From: Isoetes taiwanensis | Lineage: Eukaryota; Streptophyta; Lycopodiopsida; Isoetales; Isoetaceae | Length of the DNA stretch: 64,000 nucleotides | NCBI GenBank assembly: GCA_021234155.1 | Contig: JAJEKV010000004.1 | Location: 4,340,109 to 4,404,108, forward strand | Direction: 5' to 3' | Shown: positions 12,201 through 23,114 of the stretch, piece by piece | Layout of the letters: every line of letters begins with the position of its first letter | Position numbering within the stretch: the first letter of the stretch is position 1 | Program-made: the position numbers and the translations under genes | The notes under the pieces: model-generated | Seen by the model: only the letters and a program-made list of their open reading frames with translations | Database searches by the model: none | Told to the model about the DNA's origin: nothing

Positions 12201-13405
12201 ATTCAAGGTTCAAGATACCGATAAATATAGATGAGACATCAACGTGCAATATTCCAAAGCAGTCCGAGCTGGCAAAATTGATAAGAGCGACACGTATGAT
12301 TATATGGGATGAGGCCCCAATGATGCATAAACATGTTTATGAAGCACTGGATAGAACGCTCCGTGATGTGATGTCATGTGACAAATTATTTGGAGGACTC
12401 ATTGTTGTTTTAGGAGGAGATTTTCGCCAGGTTCCACCTGTGGTACCACGAGGAAATCGACCCCAAATTGTGCAAGCTTCCTTGAAGTACTCTTACATAT
12501 GGGATCATGTCGAGGAATATAAGCTCAACACAAACATGCGGGTAATGAACAATGTGGGGAGCGATCTGGAAGAGCAAAGGGTATTTGCTGACTATCTTCT
12601 ACGGGTTGGAGATGGGCTCGAAACCACATTTCCCGACATTGGGACAGACGTAATATGTCTTCCGGAAGAGATTTGTGTCAAGTCACAGGACTTGAATGAT
12701 TTGCTAGCCGTGGCATTTCCGGATGTTTCCACGAATTATGAAAGTGTGTCCTATTGGGTACAAAGGGCAATCCTTACGCCACTAAATGACGATGTAGATG
12801 AAGTAAACAAGAGGATGACAGGGTGGTTGCCTGCTTTCCTTTGTTGATTATTACAGTGCCGATCGAGCTGTGGATGAGAATGATGCAGGGGTCTATCCTG
12901 TTGAATTTTTGAATGCGCAAACTCCGAGTGGGATGCCTCCACATCAATTGACATTGAAGGTTGGCATGATTGTCATGTTGTTGAGGTCAGTTTCTACCCG
13001 GAAAGGACTCTACAATGGAACTCGCCTCATCATACATTCATTGGGAAGACGTGCTATAGATGCCGAGATTGTCACTGGAAAAAATATTGGGAGCAGAGTG
13101 TTCATATTTGAATTCCTTTGGTGCCAAATAATCGCGAGAACTTCTATTTCAATTTGAACGCATGCAATTTCCTCACGCCCGACTTTTGGCATGACAATCA
13201 ACAAGTCCGGGGCCAAACGATGAAAATGGTTGGTTTGTATTTGCCAAACCCAGTATTTAGTCACGAACATCTCTATGTGGCACTCTCGAGAGCTCAAGGA
13301 ATCCAAGGCATAAAGGTACTCATTCTATCGAAGGATGGAGAGGCAAGCGCAGACGTCGACCGATCAAGATATACAACAAATATTGTATACAAAGAACTCC
13401 TCTAA
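9264..13405 (+). pseudogene. Helitron Rep-helicase gene, unit 2 (frameshifted)
   Basis: The Rep half is open from 9264 to 11252. It has the Rep N-terminal pattern (CLYCGAMQWIEE, a GKVQLP stretch, FRVNGRMCHKMG), the HUH motif PHVHLL (His446 and His448 of this frame) and the two-tyrosine motif KYLYKYVYKG (Tyr580 and Tyr584). A short deletion near 11131, where unit 1 has CTCAGCT, shifts the frame. The helicase half is open from 11201 to 12847 with Walker A (GAGGSGKS, Lys296) and IIWDEAP. It breaks near 12836 and again near 13110-13210, where the late motif is scrambled, and ends with the KELL tail at 13405. The protein would nick and unwind the element for rolling-circle transfer. At least four separate frame breaks make this copy inactive as written. 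Confidence 0.92.
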
Positions 13406-13516
13406 TTGTGAGCCTAATACTTAAATGTCTCTACTTTCGATTTCTCTTGCTTCATTGATTTCTTTTATTTTATTTCTTTTTTTCTTATGTACTTACTTAC
13501 TTATTTATCCATGTAG

Positions 13517-14277
13517 ATGGTGCGTATTTTGGTCCCTTGGTATGTCTTTGGTCACCACGTCGCCAAATGCCTAAAAGGTGACAGGAGTTATCACGTTACC
13601 AGTGTTATTTTTGTCGTACGTGCTCTTGGGCCATGGTATGATTGGGAACGAAAATACCATGCTCATATGCATGGGGTAGCAAGCGTGGAAATTGAGGAGC
13701 TTATTGGAAAGCTCAAGGATATATTTTGCACTGACGAGGTTGTCAAGTTGGAGCAGTTCATCCAACTAATTGATGACTTCCTATTTGATCAAGCCTATCC
13801 AAGGGAACGGTGTTTACGCGGATGTGCTTTGAGAGAGGTAAGTGGAGGATAAAGTGCATGTATCTATCTTTTGGGTAATGTAGTGCTTTGACTAAACGTG
13901 CAATTATTTGTCTTTTTTTTCAGATGAGAAACGATACCGTGCACTGGCGAATTGGTGTCTTAGTAGCAAAGGAACTCACATGTGTTGGAATATGTAATGG
14001 AACCCATTTTAGGGTCTACAAATCATTCCCTCCTGAGGCGGTATCTGATTCCATCATACGAGTCTACCTTCGGGATGAGTTGTCTCACGTGCTTGATAGT
14101 CGTGAGACGTCGTGGGCAGTTCGAATCAATGACTCGCCCGTGCATTTCACTTTTACCCCAGCTAAGATGTTATCTGTCGGAGAAGTGAAGATATCACGGG
14201 AGTATCCAACAAAGTACAATATTAGGCCCTTGGTGATGTGCGCCATGTGGAGATGTATATTTAGAGTTCTATCATGA
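13517..14277 (+). CDS. Helitron accessory gene D, two exons, uncharacterised 224-residue protein
   Basis: Exon 1 (13517-13837) starts directly after an AG acceptor-like site (CCATGTAG) and ends at a consensus donor, GAG|GTAAGT. Exon 2 (13924-14277) starts after a T-rich tract and CAG and ends with TGA. The 86-base intron keeps the frame, giving 107 plus 117 codons. Exon 1 has ALGPWYDWE and VVKLEQFIQLIDDFLF and resembles ORF A upstream of Rep. Exon 2 has a compact mixed pattern (WRIGVLVAKELTCVGICNG, then YLRDELSH) that I do not recognise. It occupies the place where some plant Helitrons carry an RPA-like gene, but I see no clear OB-fold signature. All three autonomous-type units carry it, and it is intact only here. 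Probably an element-encoded accessory protein of unknown function. Confidence 0.6.
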
Positions 14278-14618
14278 ACTAAAATACGTCAATGAGCTAG
14301 GACAAAATTTTGTGTTTTGTATTTTTGTACCTATTTTTTGTTCCTGTACTTAACTATTTCTAAGGGTGACATTTTGAGCATAAGTTCTGGATCCAGCTTT
14401 CCAAAATTTTGTTTTTAGAGGTAGATTTAACACATTTATTACAAATCATTCTTTTCTCTGTTGAAATTGATAAACGCAAAGTTAATAGATTGATGACACT
14501 GTCATTAGACAAATTTCAATAACAAAAAAATTACAAAAGCAAATATTGTCTGATCTTGCCTATATCAACGTGTGTATAGACGTTAAAGGCCGAGTAAAAA
14601 CACATGCCCAGGACATTA

Positions 14619-14646
14619 GCCCGGCAACCGGGCACACGTTTACTAG
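14619..14646 (+). repeat. Helitron 3' hairpin and CTAG end, unit 2 (shortened stem)
   Basis: The stem is 6 base pairs (14619-14624 with 14628-14633), loop CAA. Compared with the other units two bases (CG or GC) are missing, yet the arms still pair because the loop moved by one position. CTAG is at 14643-14646. Confidence 0.9.
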
Positions 14647-17125
14647 TCTACTTACTTAAAAAGTTTTTGCCCTTTCTCTCTCACGCCGGTGTCCTCTTTC
14701 CGGCAGCCGGATGTAACGCTTTCTCCGGCAAAAACGCGTTTTCCGGGCAAATGTCTTCTTCCGGCGACATTTTCTCTCTTCTTTCAGTGGTGGGCGGTGG
14801 GCACTTAATGGGCGGTAGGCGCTGAATTCTTCACAGAGAGGAGCTATGGGCAGGAAATCATAGCCTTGCCTTCAAATCATACGAAATGAGTGGGTTTTTT
14901 TTTAACGTTCAGGCAACAAATTTTTGGGGAGAGGAAATTCTCTTTGATGATGGTCGGCTGGGTTTGAATGCAGGCAGCTTCCTTCTTATCTTAGGGTTTG
15001 TGGTAGAAAAGGAGAGGATCGGAGAGGGAGCTTACAGCAAGAGCAGAAGAGCAGAAGAAGGTGTAGAGCCGGTGAATCGAGTGAATCAAAGAATCGAGTT
15101 CTTGCTTCTGCTGTGAATCAAAGAGTTCGAGTTCGAGTGAATCGAAGAGAGAGTTCGAGTGCATGCCTCCATCATAATTTTTGTGCTCTAAGCTCCTCTG
15201 CTCTGAGCTCCTCTGATCTGATTCCACGATTTTTCTGCTCTGAGCTCCTCTGCCTTCCATCATTTCGCCTAATACCTAAAATAGAGAAGCAGGCAGTCTT
15301 AGAGAAGCAGGCAGGTAAATTACTCTTGCAATCGAGTATTACTCTTGCCCTTTCTTTTTACATCGATTTTTTTCTTCGAAGCTTTTTGTTTCTTCCATTC
15401 TTACCTGTTGCCAGGATCCCGCCATTGTTTTCCTTCTCTGACTCAGCAGCATGCCAGAGTGCCATATTTGAACCTAAATCCGTCGGATTTTTTCAGAAAA
15501 AACCAGGACAGTAGCAGATAGATGATTTTTTGCATCCAACCCTGTTCTACAGATTTTTGCAGAAGGATAACGTCAAGTAATTTTTTGACAGGGAGCCGGC
15601 GAATCAAAGGGCATTTTTTGCAGTTGAAGAGTATTAAGCCACAAAAAGAACGTCAAGGTAAATTTTTTCTGTAGATGCATTCTCTGTGTGCCGTTTTTCT
15701 TTGCAATGGCCGGATTTTGAAGCAGAGAAGTCGCTGGAGAGCAGGTAAAATCCTACCTCTGTTATATTAACTGCTATTATCTTTGATTATTTTCAGGTGG
15801 AGGAGGGCTTCTGCAGTAAGCTTATCCGAGGGAGATTAGCTTGAAGCTTGAGCTTGGAGCCATAGCCGGAGCTATGAACGTTTTTGGTGCAGGATTCTTG
15901 CACAAAAAGCTTTGGTTATCGTGGTAAATGGGAGGATCATGTTAGGGTTGTTGCATTTGGGACCTTCTGTTTGCTATTCTTCTGACATGTTGGTTGATGC
16001 TGGATTTTGTAGGTTCTAAGAAACGTGGGCTCCCAAATTTATAGAGCGCCAAGTTCACAGGTCTCAGACAAGGTAAGCCAATTGTTCTTTTATTTTTTAA
16101 GTTTAGGAACATGGTAAGCACAAATGGATATAGCAGAGGTAAGCATATTATGCTATGCACAGAGCAGAGGACGTGAGCAGTCAAACAGAAGATCTTTATT
16201 ACTATTATTTTCAGTTTTCAATCATTTTCCATCACCCTAACTAACTCTGCTGTTAAATAGAAGATATTTGAATGACATCTGAGTGTATGATCTGTTTTTG
16301 CAGGCTTATATACTATATATGAGATCAACATTTAGCTTGCTGCCTTTGCGTTTACAGTTACCCAATTTGTTGGATTGCTAATTCTGCCTTCAATTCTCAA
16401 GACCACCCGTCAAACTGTGTGTGGAACAAAGTGTGAACTTAGTCCCGAGTTACAGAAAAAAGGTAATGCATAATAATTAAGTTTGAATGTTTCTAATTAC
16501 CTAATCTCCTTTGTAATGTAAAATACAGAACGCTGAAGGGTTTATGTGAGCTAATCAGCTGTGCAAAGCAACAAGGGTTTGCCCTCTTTTGATTCTGCAG
16601 ACCCATTTTGATTTCGGCCTCTATGATTGACACATATTTTCCCTAACTAACAACCTTTATTTTTATTCACTAAGTTTCTAATATTTCAAGTGACAAAGTT
16701 CCCTTACTAAACTTAGCTTTAAAAGATATCCATGTTGCTAGATACTTTAACCCCTAAAACTACTGCTCTATTATTACTCTTCCACTATTGCTTCATAACA
16801 ACATAGTTTTAACCCCGTTATTTTAAGCTATATTAACCAAATAAACATTAGCATACAATTTGAATGGAATGAACGACTTTAACATAAACATGGGTGCATT
16901 TAACATAAACATAAAATGCCAAAGTTAATATAAACACAAAAAATTAAATGAACTTTAACTTAATATCACAACACAAAGTTGAATAAACTTTAATTTGGAT
17001 TACCACAACACATAAGTGAAACAAAGTAATTTGACAACATATAAGTTCTTTGATTTGAAAAGGACAAGGTCATACTAGCTTGCCAACATGGGAAATGAAT
17101 TAACTTAAAATATATCATTTCCATA
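14647..17125 (+). other. Helitron 5' end and leader, unit 3, no recognisable gene
   Basis: This matches the unit 2 leader almost throughout. Differences from unit 2 are mostly CG against TG changes and small indels at CAG or CTG sites (for example 15192-15225 against 5493-5525). Unit 3 has about 60 extra bases near 16765-16825 that replace the second copy of the duplication. No coding sequence is supported. Confidence 0.6.
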
Positions 17126-17555
17126 ATGCAGATGGTGGTGGTGAATGTTCCATGGGATTCTTACCCAAAACTTGTGGCACAATTCTTTAGAGATGGACAT
17201 GCCTTGCCACGATTTGACGATGACGATGATTTTGATGCATACTTTCAATATTTAGCAGAGGTGGTGGATTGGAAGAGCGAATTGGAAGAAGCCGCAGAAA
17301 GTGTTGCATTGGGGAATGATGGAATGCAAGTGAGCATTAAGGGTCTGATTTGGGTTTTGAGAGTTTTTGGAGCTAGGGTTGCTTGGAGTTGAGATACGCC
17401 CGGAGGTTAAAATTGAGCTAGATATTGAAATTTTTGCTACACAAATGCATGCTAGCTTTCATAAACGTGGCTTTGTGAGAGTCCATAAGTTTGTGGAGGC
17501 TATGGAAGCTACATTGTTTATGGAATACCTTATGCAACATGGGTTGGATATGTAG
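17126..17555 (+). pseudogene. Helitron accessory ORF A, unit 3 (frameshifted)
   Basis: This is the same protein as 7432-7875, but 14 bases are missing near 17373, exactly over the codons for the EWYEI motif. The frame is open as 17126-17392 and then 17367-17555. The rest is nearly identical to unit 2, including the KFVEAMEATLF end. Confidence 0.75.
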
Positions 17556-18014
17556 TGTGCGTGAATGCCTTTAAGCATTCTTAAAATAAAAGACCATCTT
17601 AAAGTTGCACTTTGTTTTACACGAATTCAACTTAATTGCGTAACAATTCAACTTAGCCATAAACATAAAATGCTTTTGCATGTGCATATTAGGATAACAA
17701 TATGTTTGTGTGCACCATTTTATTTTTCATACACGGCTATGTATTTCATATATTCTTATGTACTCTCATGTTTATAGGGACGCTTTGCACTTGAACTTTG
17801 AGGGAGGAACAAGCTCTTACGGCGCTTGCGCATTTGCCAAGGGGCGGCCAAAATCTTAACACGTCAAAGGTCAGTCATAGGTCCTATCTTAGGTTAACTA
17901 TCTTAGGTTAATAATTGTGTGCTTATGGTGGTTGGCTTTATTGTTGAATACTTAATCGATTTAGGGTTCCTTGCAATCATCTAAATTGTATAGATTGCAA
18001 CATATCAGGATTTT

Positions 18015-18437
18015 ATGGGGAAGGCCCGTCAAAAAACACCACCTGTTGTGGCCAACAACCCCTCATACATAACGCCCGTCAATGAAAGCAAGTCTGATAG
18101 AAAGAGACGACTGGCACGCAAACGGGTTGCAAAGGCTAGAGCTTTGAAACTAGAATTTAACATGGAAGTCAGAGAGAGAGATCATGATGGTCCTTCATCT
18201 GATGTTGTTCCAATGGAGGGCCGGTCAGTTCAAGCATCTTTTGCCTCTACATCAGTCACGCCACAAGCTGTAAGAGCGGTGCGAGTGCCCCTCGTGACTA
18301 CCGGGTTGAGATGCAACCAAGAAGACAATCGACATCTAAATGATAGGGGCATAGAAGGAACTATTGCACATAGTGTGGGTTCATCCTTCATCACATCGGC
18401 GTTATTGGTATTAGGATGCGGTTGTTTCCCACAATAG
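18015..18437 (+). pseudogene. Helitron basic ORF B, unit 3
   Basis: This is the same start and NPSYITPVNES basic repeat as 8335-8664. After about residue 85 the frame differs because of small indels near 18253-18300, so the C-terminal part is unrelated to the unit 2 reading. I treat both tails as unreliable. Confidence 0.5.
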
Positions 18438-18449
18438 ATGAACAAGCGG

Positions 18450-21400
18450 TGATCGGGTGATGTTGCCTCAATCTACAAGCGTGAATGCTCATGGATTTAG
18501 CACACCATCTCAGCCGAACTTATTGAAATATCACATGGAATAACACCACCTATAATAGTGAATAACCCCTCCTACATGACACCCGAGAATGAAAGCAATA
18601 GTCGAGGAGAAACGCTTGCTTAAACGATGAAGAAGGGCCAAAAAGAGCTTTGGACTCACAATGTCGTGTTGATAATGATATAGAAATGACAAATATTGGA
18701 CAAGTGTCTACAGCAGTAGCAGATGCTAATGTTGACCAATTATCAAGCTTAATGCATAACCCCTCTTATATGACACCTGAAGGTGAAAGCAATAGTCAAA
18801 GGAGAAGGCGGGTCAATCGCGTAAGGCAGGCAAAGCATACAGCTGTGAGGTTGGATTACACTACTCCTATTGGTCCTAGAGAACGTCCTGCTGGTAAAAA
18901 CGGTTTCAATAAGATAGCATGGACGTGGATTTTACCTCCTCCTCATGACTTTGGCAACATGCATTATAGATGTTTGTATTGTGGGGCTATGCAATGGATA
19001 GAAGAGCTCTCAGTTAAAAAGAAATGTCGGGCAAGTGAAAATGGAAAGGTTCAACTACCATTGATTCCTGAACCACCACAGGCATTATTTGACCTATACA
19101 CGAGAACAGATAGTGTAGGTGATCACTTTCGCACGAACATCAGGAAGTACAATAATATATTCTCATTTGCCTCTGAGTGGGCGTGAAAATTGATGAGGCG
19201 GTGGCAAATGCTATTGGTGGGGCCTATACCTTTAGGGTCAATGGCGCATGTGCCCGCATAAGATGGGAACGCGCTATTGCCACCTTAAAGGCCATCAAGA
19301 GTATGCAAAATTAAGACAAATATACATCATGGATGGTGATGACATGCAAGTTGAGCGTAGGATGTCTATTTTTGATGGATTGAAACAAGAAATAGTTGTG
19401 CGATTCTGAGGCCCTTATGACAGAGCACAATCCATTTGTTAGCATATTTTTGAATGCGGCACAAATTATGCGTAATCATCCAACCATGGATATCCGTTTG
19501 CGTATACCTTCTTGCAACGTGCAAAATCCTGTGAGGAGGCAATATAATGCTCCAACTGCAAATGAGGTGGTCCGTCTTAATGCCTATTGATGATAAGCCC
19601 GAGGATGGTCGAGAGATATTATTATACACTCTAAGGATGGTGGCTTGAAACTTATAGATGCATATCTTTCAAAGATATGACCCATTGCACTTTGTGTTGC
19701 TTCTTCCCTATGGTACGGATGGATGGCATTTTAAAATACCTCATGGATGACGGAGTGGTGCAAAGGAAGTAACTATTATGGAATACTATAGATATCATCT
19801 GTTCACGCGACGTGGGCATGCATCCACCCTTCACATGGCTGGCCGGTTGTTTCAAGAATACATTTGTGATATGTTTGCAAAGATGGAACAAGAAAGGCTA
19901 CAATTCATTGTGTTGAATCAAAGACACCATTCGAAAAAGACATGTTGCGTATGTTATGGACTTTGAAGGAGATGATGCAAGTGCTATTGGCGAAAAGTTG
20001 TGTTACCATCCTCACATGTATGAGGTCCGAGATACATGACCCAACGGTATCAGGATGCAATGTCTATTGTTCGCGAACATGGTAGGCCGGACCTCTTTAT
20101 AACCATGACTGCCAATGCGAATTGGGAAGAGATTAGGAGGGAATTATTATATGGCCAATCGCCAAATGATCGACCAGAGTTAGTAGCCAGAGTGTTCCAT
20201 ATGAAAGTAAAGGAGCTGGTAGATCTGATAACTAATCATGGTATATTCTACCGCATAATCGCAAAAAGTCTATGTTATTGAGTTCCAAAAGAGAGGCTTG
20301 CCACATGTACATTTGTTGACTATATTGGATCAGGCCGACAAGCCCTTCACAGCCGAAGAGATTGATCAAATCATTTGTGCTGAAATACCAGATAAGGATG
20401 CATATCCCGAATTATATGAGGCTGTCACCCGTAATATGATGCACGGGCCATGTGGTATTGGATATCCGAATAGTCCGTGTATGCAGGATGGTAAATGTAC
20501 AAAACGTTATCCACGTGCATTTTCAGATGAGACGACAGTTGTTGACGGATATCCATTGTACCGAAGAAGGGATGATGGTCGAAAGGTGAAAAAAGGGGAT
20601 ATACATTTAGACAACAGATGGGTCGTGCCATACAATCCGTGGCTGACATCGTACTTCAAGTGCCATATCAATGTTGAGGTGTGTGCTGCCGTCAAGGCCG
20701 TTAAATATCTATAAATATGTATACAAAGGGCAAAATTGATAAGAGCGACACGTATGATTATATGGGATGAGGCCCCAATGATGCATAAACATGTTTATGA
20801 AGCACTGGATAGAACGCTCCGTGATGTGATGTCATGTGACAAATTATTTGGAGGACTCATTGTTGTTTTAGGAGGAGATTTTCGCCAGGTTCCACCTGTG
20901 GTACCACGAGAAAATCGACCCCAAATTGTGCAAGCTTCCTTGAAGTACTCTTACATATGGGATCATGTCGAGGAATATAAGCTCAACACAAACATGCGGG
21001 TAATGAACAATGTGGGGAGCGATCTGGAAGAGCAAAGGGTATTTGCTGACTATCTTCTACGGGTTGGAGATGGGCTCGAAACCACATTTCCCGACATTGG
21101 GTCAGACGTAATATGTCTTCCGGAAGAGATTTGTGTCAAGTCACAGGACTTGAATGATTTGCTAGCCGTGGCATTTCCGGATGTTTCCATGAATTATGAA
21201 AGTGTGTCCTATTGGGTACAAAGGACAATCCTTACGCCACTAAATGACGATGTAGATGAAGTAAACAAGAGGATGATAGGGTGGTTGCACCGCATACTGT
21301 TGATTATTACTGATCTGCCGATCGAAGTTGTGGATGAGAATGATGCGGGGTCTATCTGTTGAATTTTTGAATCATAAACTCGAAAGTGGGATGCCTCCAC

Positions 21401-21861
21401 ATCAATTGACATTGAAGGTTGGCATGATTGTCATGTTGTTGAGGTCAGTTTCTACCCGGAAAGGACTCTACAATGGAACTCGCCTCATCATACATTCATT
21501 GGGAAGACGTGCTATAGATGCCGAGATTGTCTTTGGAAAAATATTGGGAGCAGAGTGTTCATATTTCAATTCCTTTGGTGCCAAATAATGCGAACTTCCA
21601 TTTCAATTTGAACGCGATGCAATTTCCGCACGCCCAGCTTTTGGCATGACAATCAACAAGTCCCAGGGCCAAACGATGAAAATGGTTGGTTTGTATTTGC
21701 CAAACCCAGTATTTAGTCACGGACAACTCTATGTGGCACTCTCGAGAGCTCAAGGAATCCAAGGCATAAAGGTACTCATTCTATCGAAGGATGGAGAGGC
21801 AAGCGCAGACGTCGACCGATCAAGATATACAACAAATATTGTATACAAAGAACTCCTCTAA
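18450..21861 (+). pseudogene. Helitron basic N-terminus plus Rep-helicase, unit 3 (deleted, frameshifted)
   Basis: From 18650 a frame of 178 codons carries the last NPSYMTPEGES basic repeat and runs without interruption into the Rep N-terminal motifs (CLYCGAMQWIEE), supporting the view that the basic repeats belong to Rep. The frame then breaks near 19172 and many times after that. The HUH motif survives at 20298-20330. At 20705 the catalytic tyrosine motif has lost two bases, giving TAA. About 20 bases on, the sequence jumps into the helicase just before IIWDEAP (20750); Walker A is gone. The late helicase motifs INKSQGQT and LYVALSRAQG are present near 21650-21750, ending at 21861. Inactive. 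Confidence 0.9.
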
Positions 21862-21972
21862 TTGTGAGCCTAATACTTAAATGTCTCTACTTTCGATTTC
21901 TCTTGCTTCATTGATTTCTTTTATTTTATTTCTTTTTTTCTTATGTACTTACTTACTTATTTATCCATGTAG

Positions 21973-22743
21973 ATGGTGCGTATTTTGGTCCCTTGGTATG
22001 TCTTTGGTCACCACGCCGCCAAATGCCTAAAAAAGGTGAGGAGTTATCACGTTACCGGTGTTATTTTTCTCAGACGCGTGCTCTTGGGTCATGGTATGAT
22101 TGGGAACGAAAATACCATGCTCATATGCATGGGGTAGCAAGCGTGGAAATTGAGGAGCTTATTGGAAAGCTCAAGGATATATTTTTAATCGACGAGGTTG
22201 TCAAGTTGGGCAGTTCATCCAACTAATTGATGACTTCCTATTTGATCAAGCCTATCCAAGGAAGCGGTGTTTACGCGGATGTGCTTTGAGAGAGGTAGGT
22301 GGAGGATAAAGTGCATGTATCTATCTTTTGGGTAATGTAGTGCTTTGACTAAACGTGCAATTATTTGTCTTTTTTTTTCAGATGCGAAACGATACCGTGC
22401 ACTGGCGAATTGGTGTCTTAGTAGCAAAGGAACTCACATGTGTTGGAATATGTAATGGAACCCATTTTAGGGTCTACAAATCATTCCTTCCTGAGGCGGT
22501 ATCTGATTCCATCATACGAGTCTACCTTCGGGATGAGTTGTCTCACGTGCGTGCTTGATAGTCGCGGAGACGCCGTGGGGCGCTTCGAATCAATGACTCG
22601 CCTGGGTGCATTTCACTTTTACCCCAGCTAAGATGTTATCTGTCGGAGAAGTGAAGATATCACGGGAGTATCCAACAAAGTACAATATTAGGCCCTTGGT
22701 GATGTGCGCCATGTGGAGATGTATATTTAGAGTTCTATCATGA
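21973..22743 (+). pseudogene. Helitron accessory gene D, unit 3 (frameshifted)
   Basis: This matches 13517-14277 including the intron and a good acceptor (TTTCAG near 22381). Exon 1 breaks near 22030, 22070 and 22207, and exon 2 near 22550-22610. Several changes replace CAG-type sites (for example a lost A and G in the KLEQF codons near 22207). Confidence 0.7.
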
Positions 22744-23084
22744 ACTAAAATACGTCAATGAGCTAGGACAAAATTTTGTGTTTTGTATTTTTGTACCTAT
22801 TTTTTGTTCCTGTACTTAACTACTTCTAAGGGTGACATTTTGAGCATAAGTTCTGGATCCAGCTTTCCAAAATTTTGTTTTTAGAGGTAGATTTAACACA
22901 TTTGTTACAAAGCATTCTTTTCTCTGTTGAAATTGATAAACGCAAAGTTAATAGATTGATGACACTGTCATTAGACAAATTTCAATAACAAAAAAATTAC
23001 AAAAGCAAATATTGTCTGATCTTGCCTATATCAACGTGTGTATAGACGTTAAAGGCCGAGTAAAAACACATGCCCAGGACATTA

Positions 23085-23114
23085 GCCCGGCAACGCCGGG
23101 CACACGTTTACTAG
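23085..23114 (+). repeat. Helitron 3' hairpin and CTAG end, unit 3
   Basis: This is the same 7-base-pair stem as unit 1 (23085-23091 with 23095-23101), nine-base spacer and CTAG at 23111-23114, immediately followed by the unit 4 5' end. Confidence 0.92.

Larger units (their letters stand above)
4944..14646 (+). mobile_element. Helitron unit 2, complete 9703 bp autonomous-type element
   Basis: Both ends are present: TCTACTTAC at 4944 and hairpin plus CTAG ending at 14646. In order it holds a 2.5 kb leader without clear coding potential, accessory ORF A (7432-7875), two basic ORFs (8335-8664 and 8783-9184), the Rep-helicase gene (9264-13405) and spliced accessory gene D (13517-14277). Many ORFs are preceded by splice-acceptor-like tracts, so the element is probably expressed from a spliced transcript. 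It is the reference copy for this window. Rep and helicase lie in different frames, so it is probably not itself active as given. Confidence 0.95.
14647..23114 (+). mobile_element. Helitron unit 3, 8468 bp, internally deleted autonomous-type copy
   Basis: Both ends are present (TCTACTTAC at 14647, CTAG at 23111-23114) and the gene order is as in unit 2. Against unit 2 it lacks one copy of the 88 bp leader duplication, a 14-base piece of ORF A and about 1.25 kb spanning the end of Rep and the start of the helicase. It keeps the 23 bases that unit 2 lost between ORF C and Rep. It could not encode a working Rep-helicase. Confidence 0.94.
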
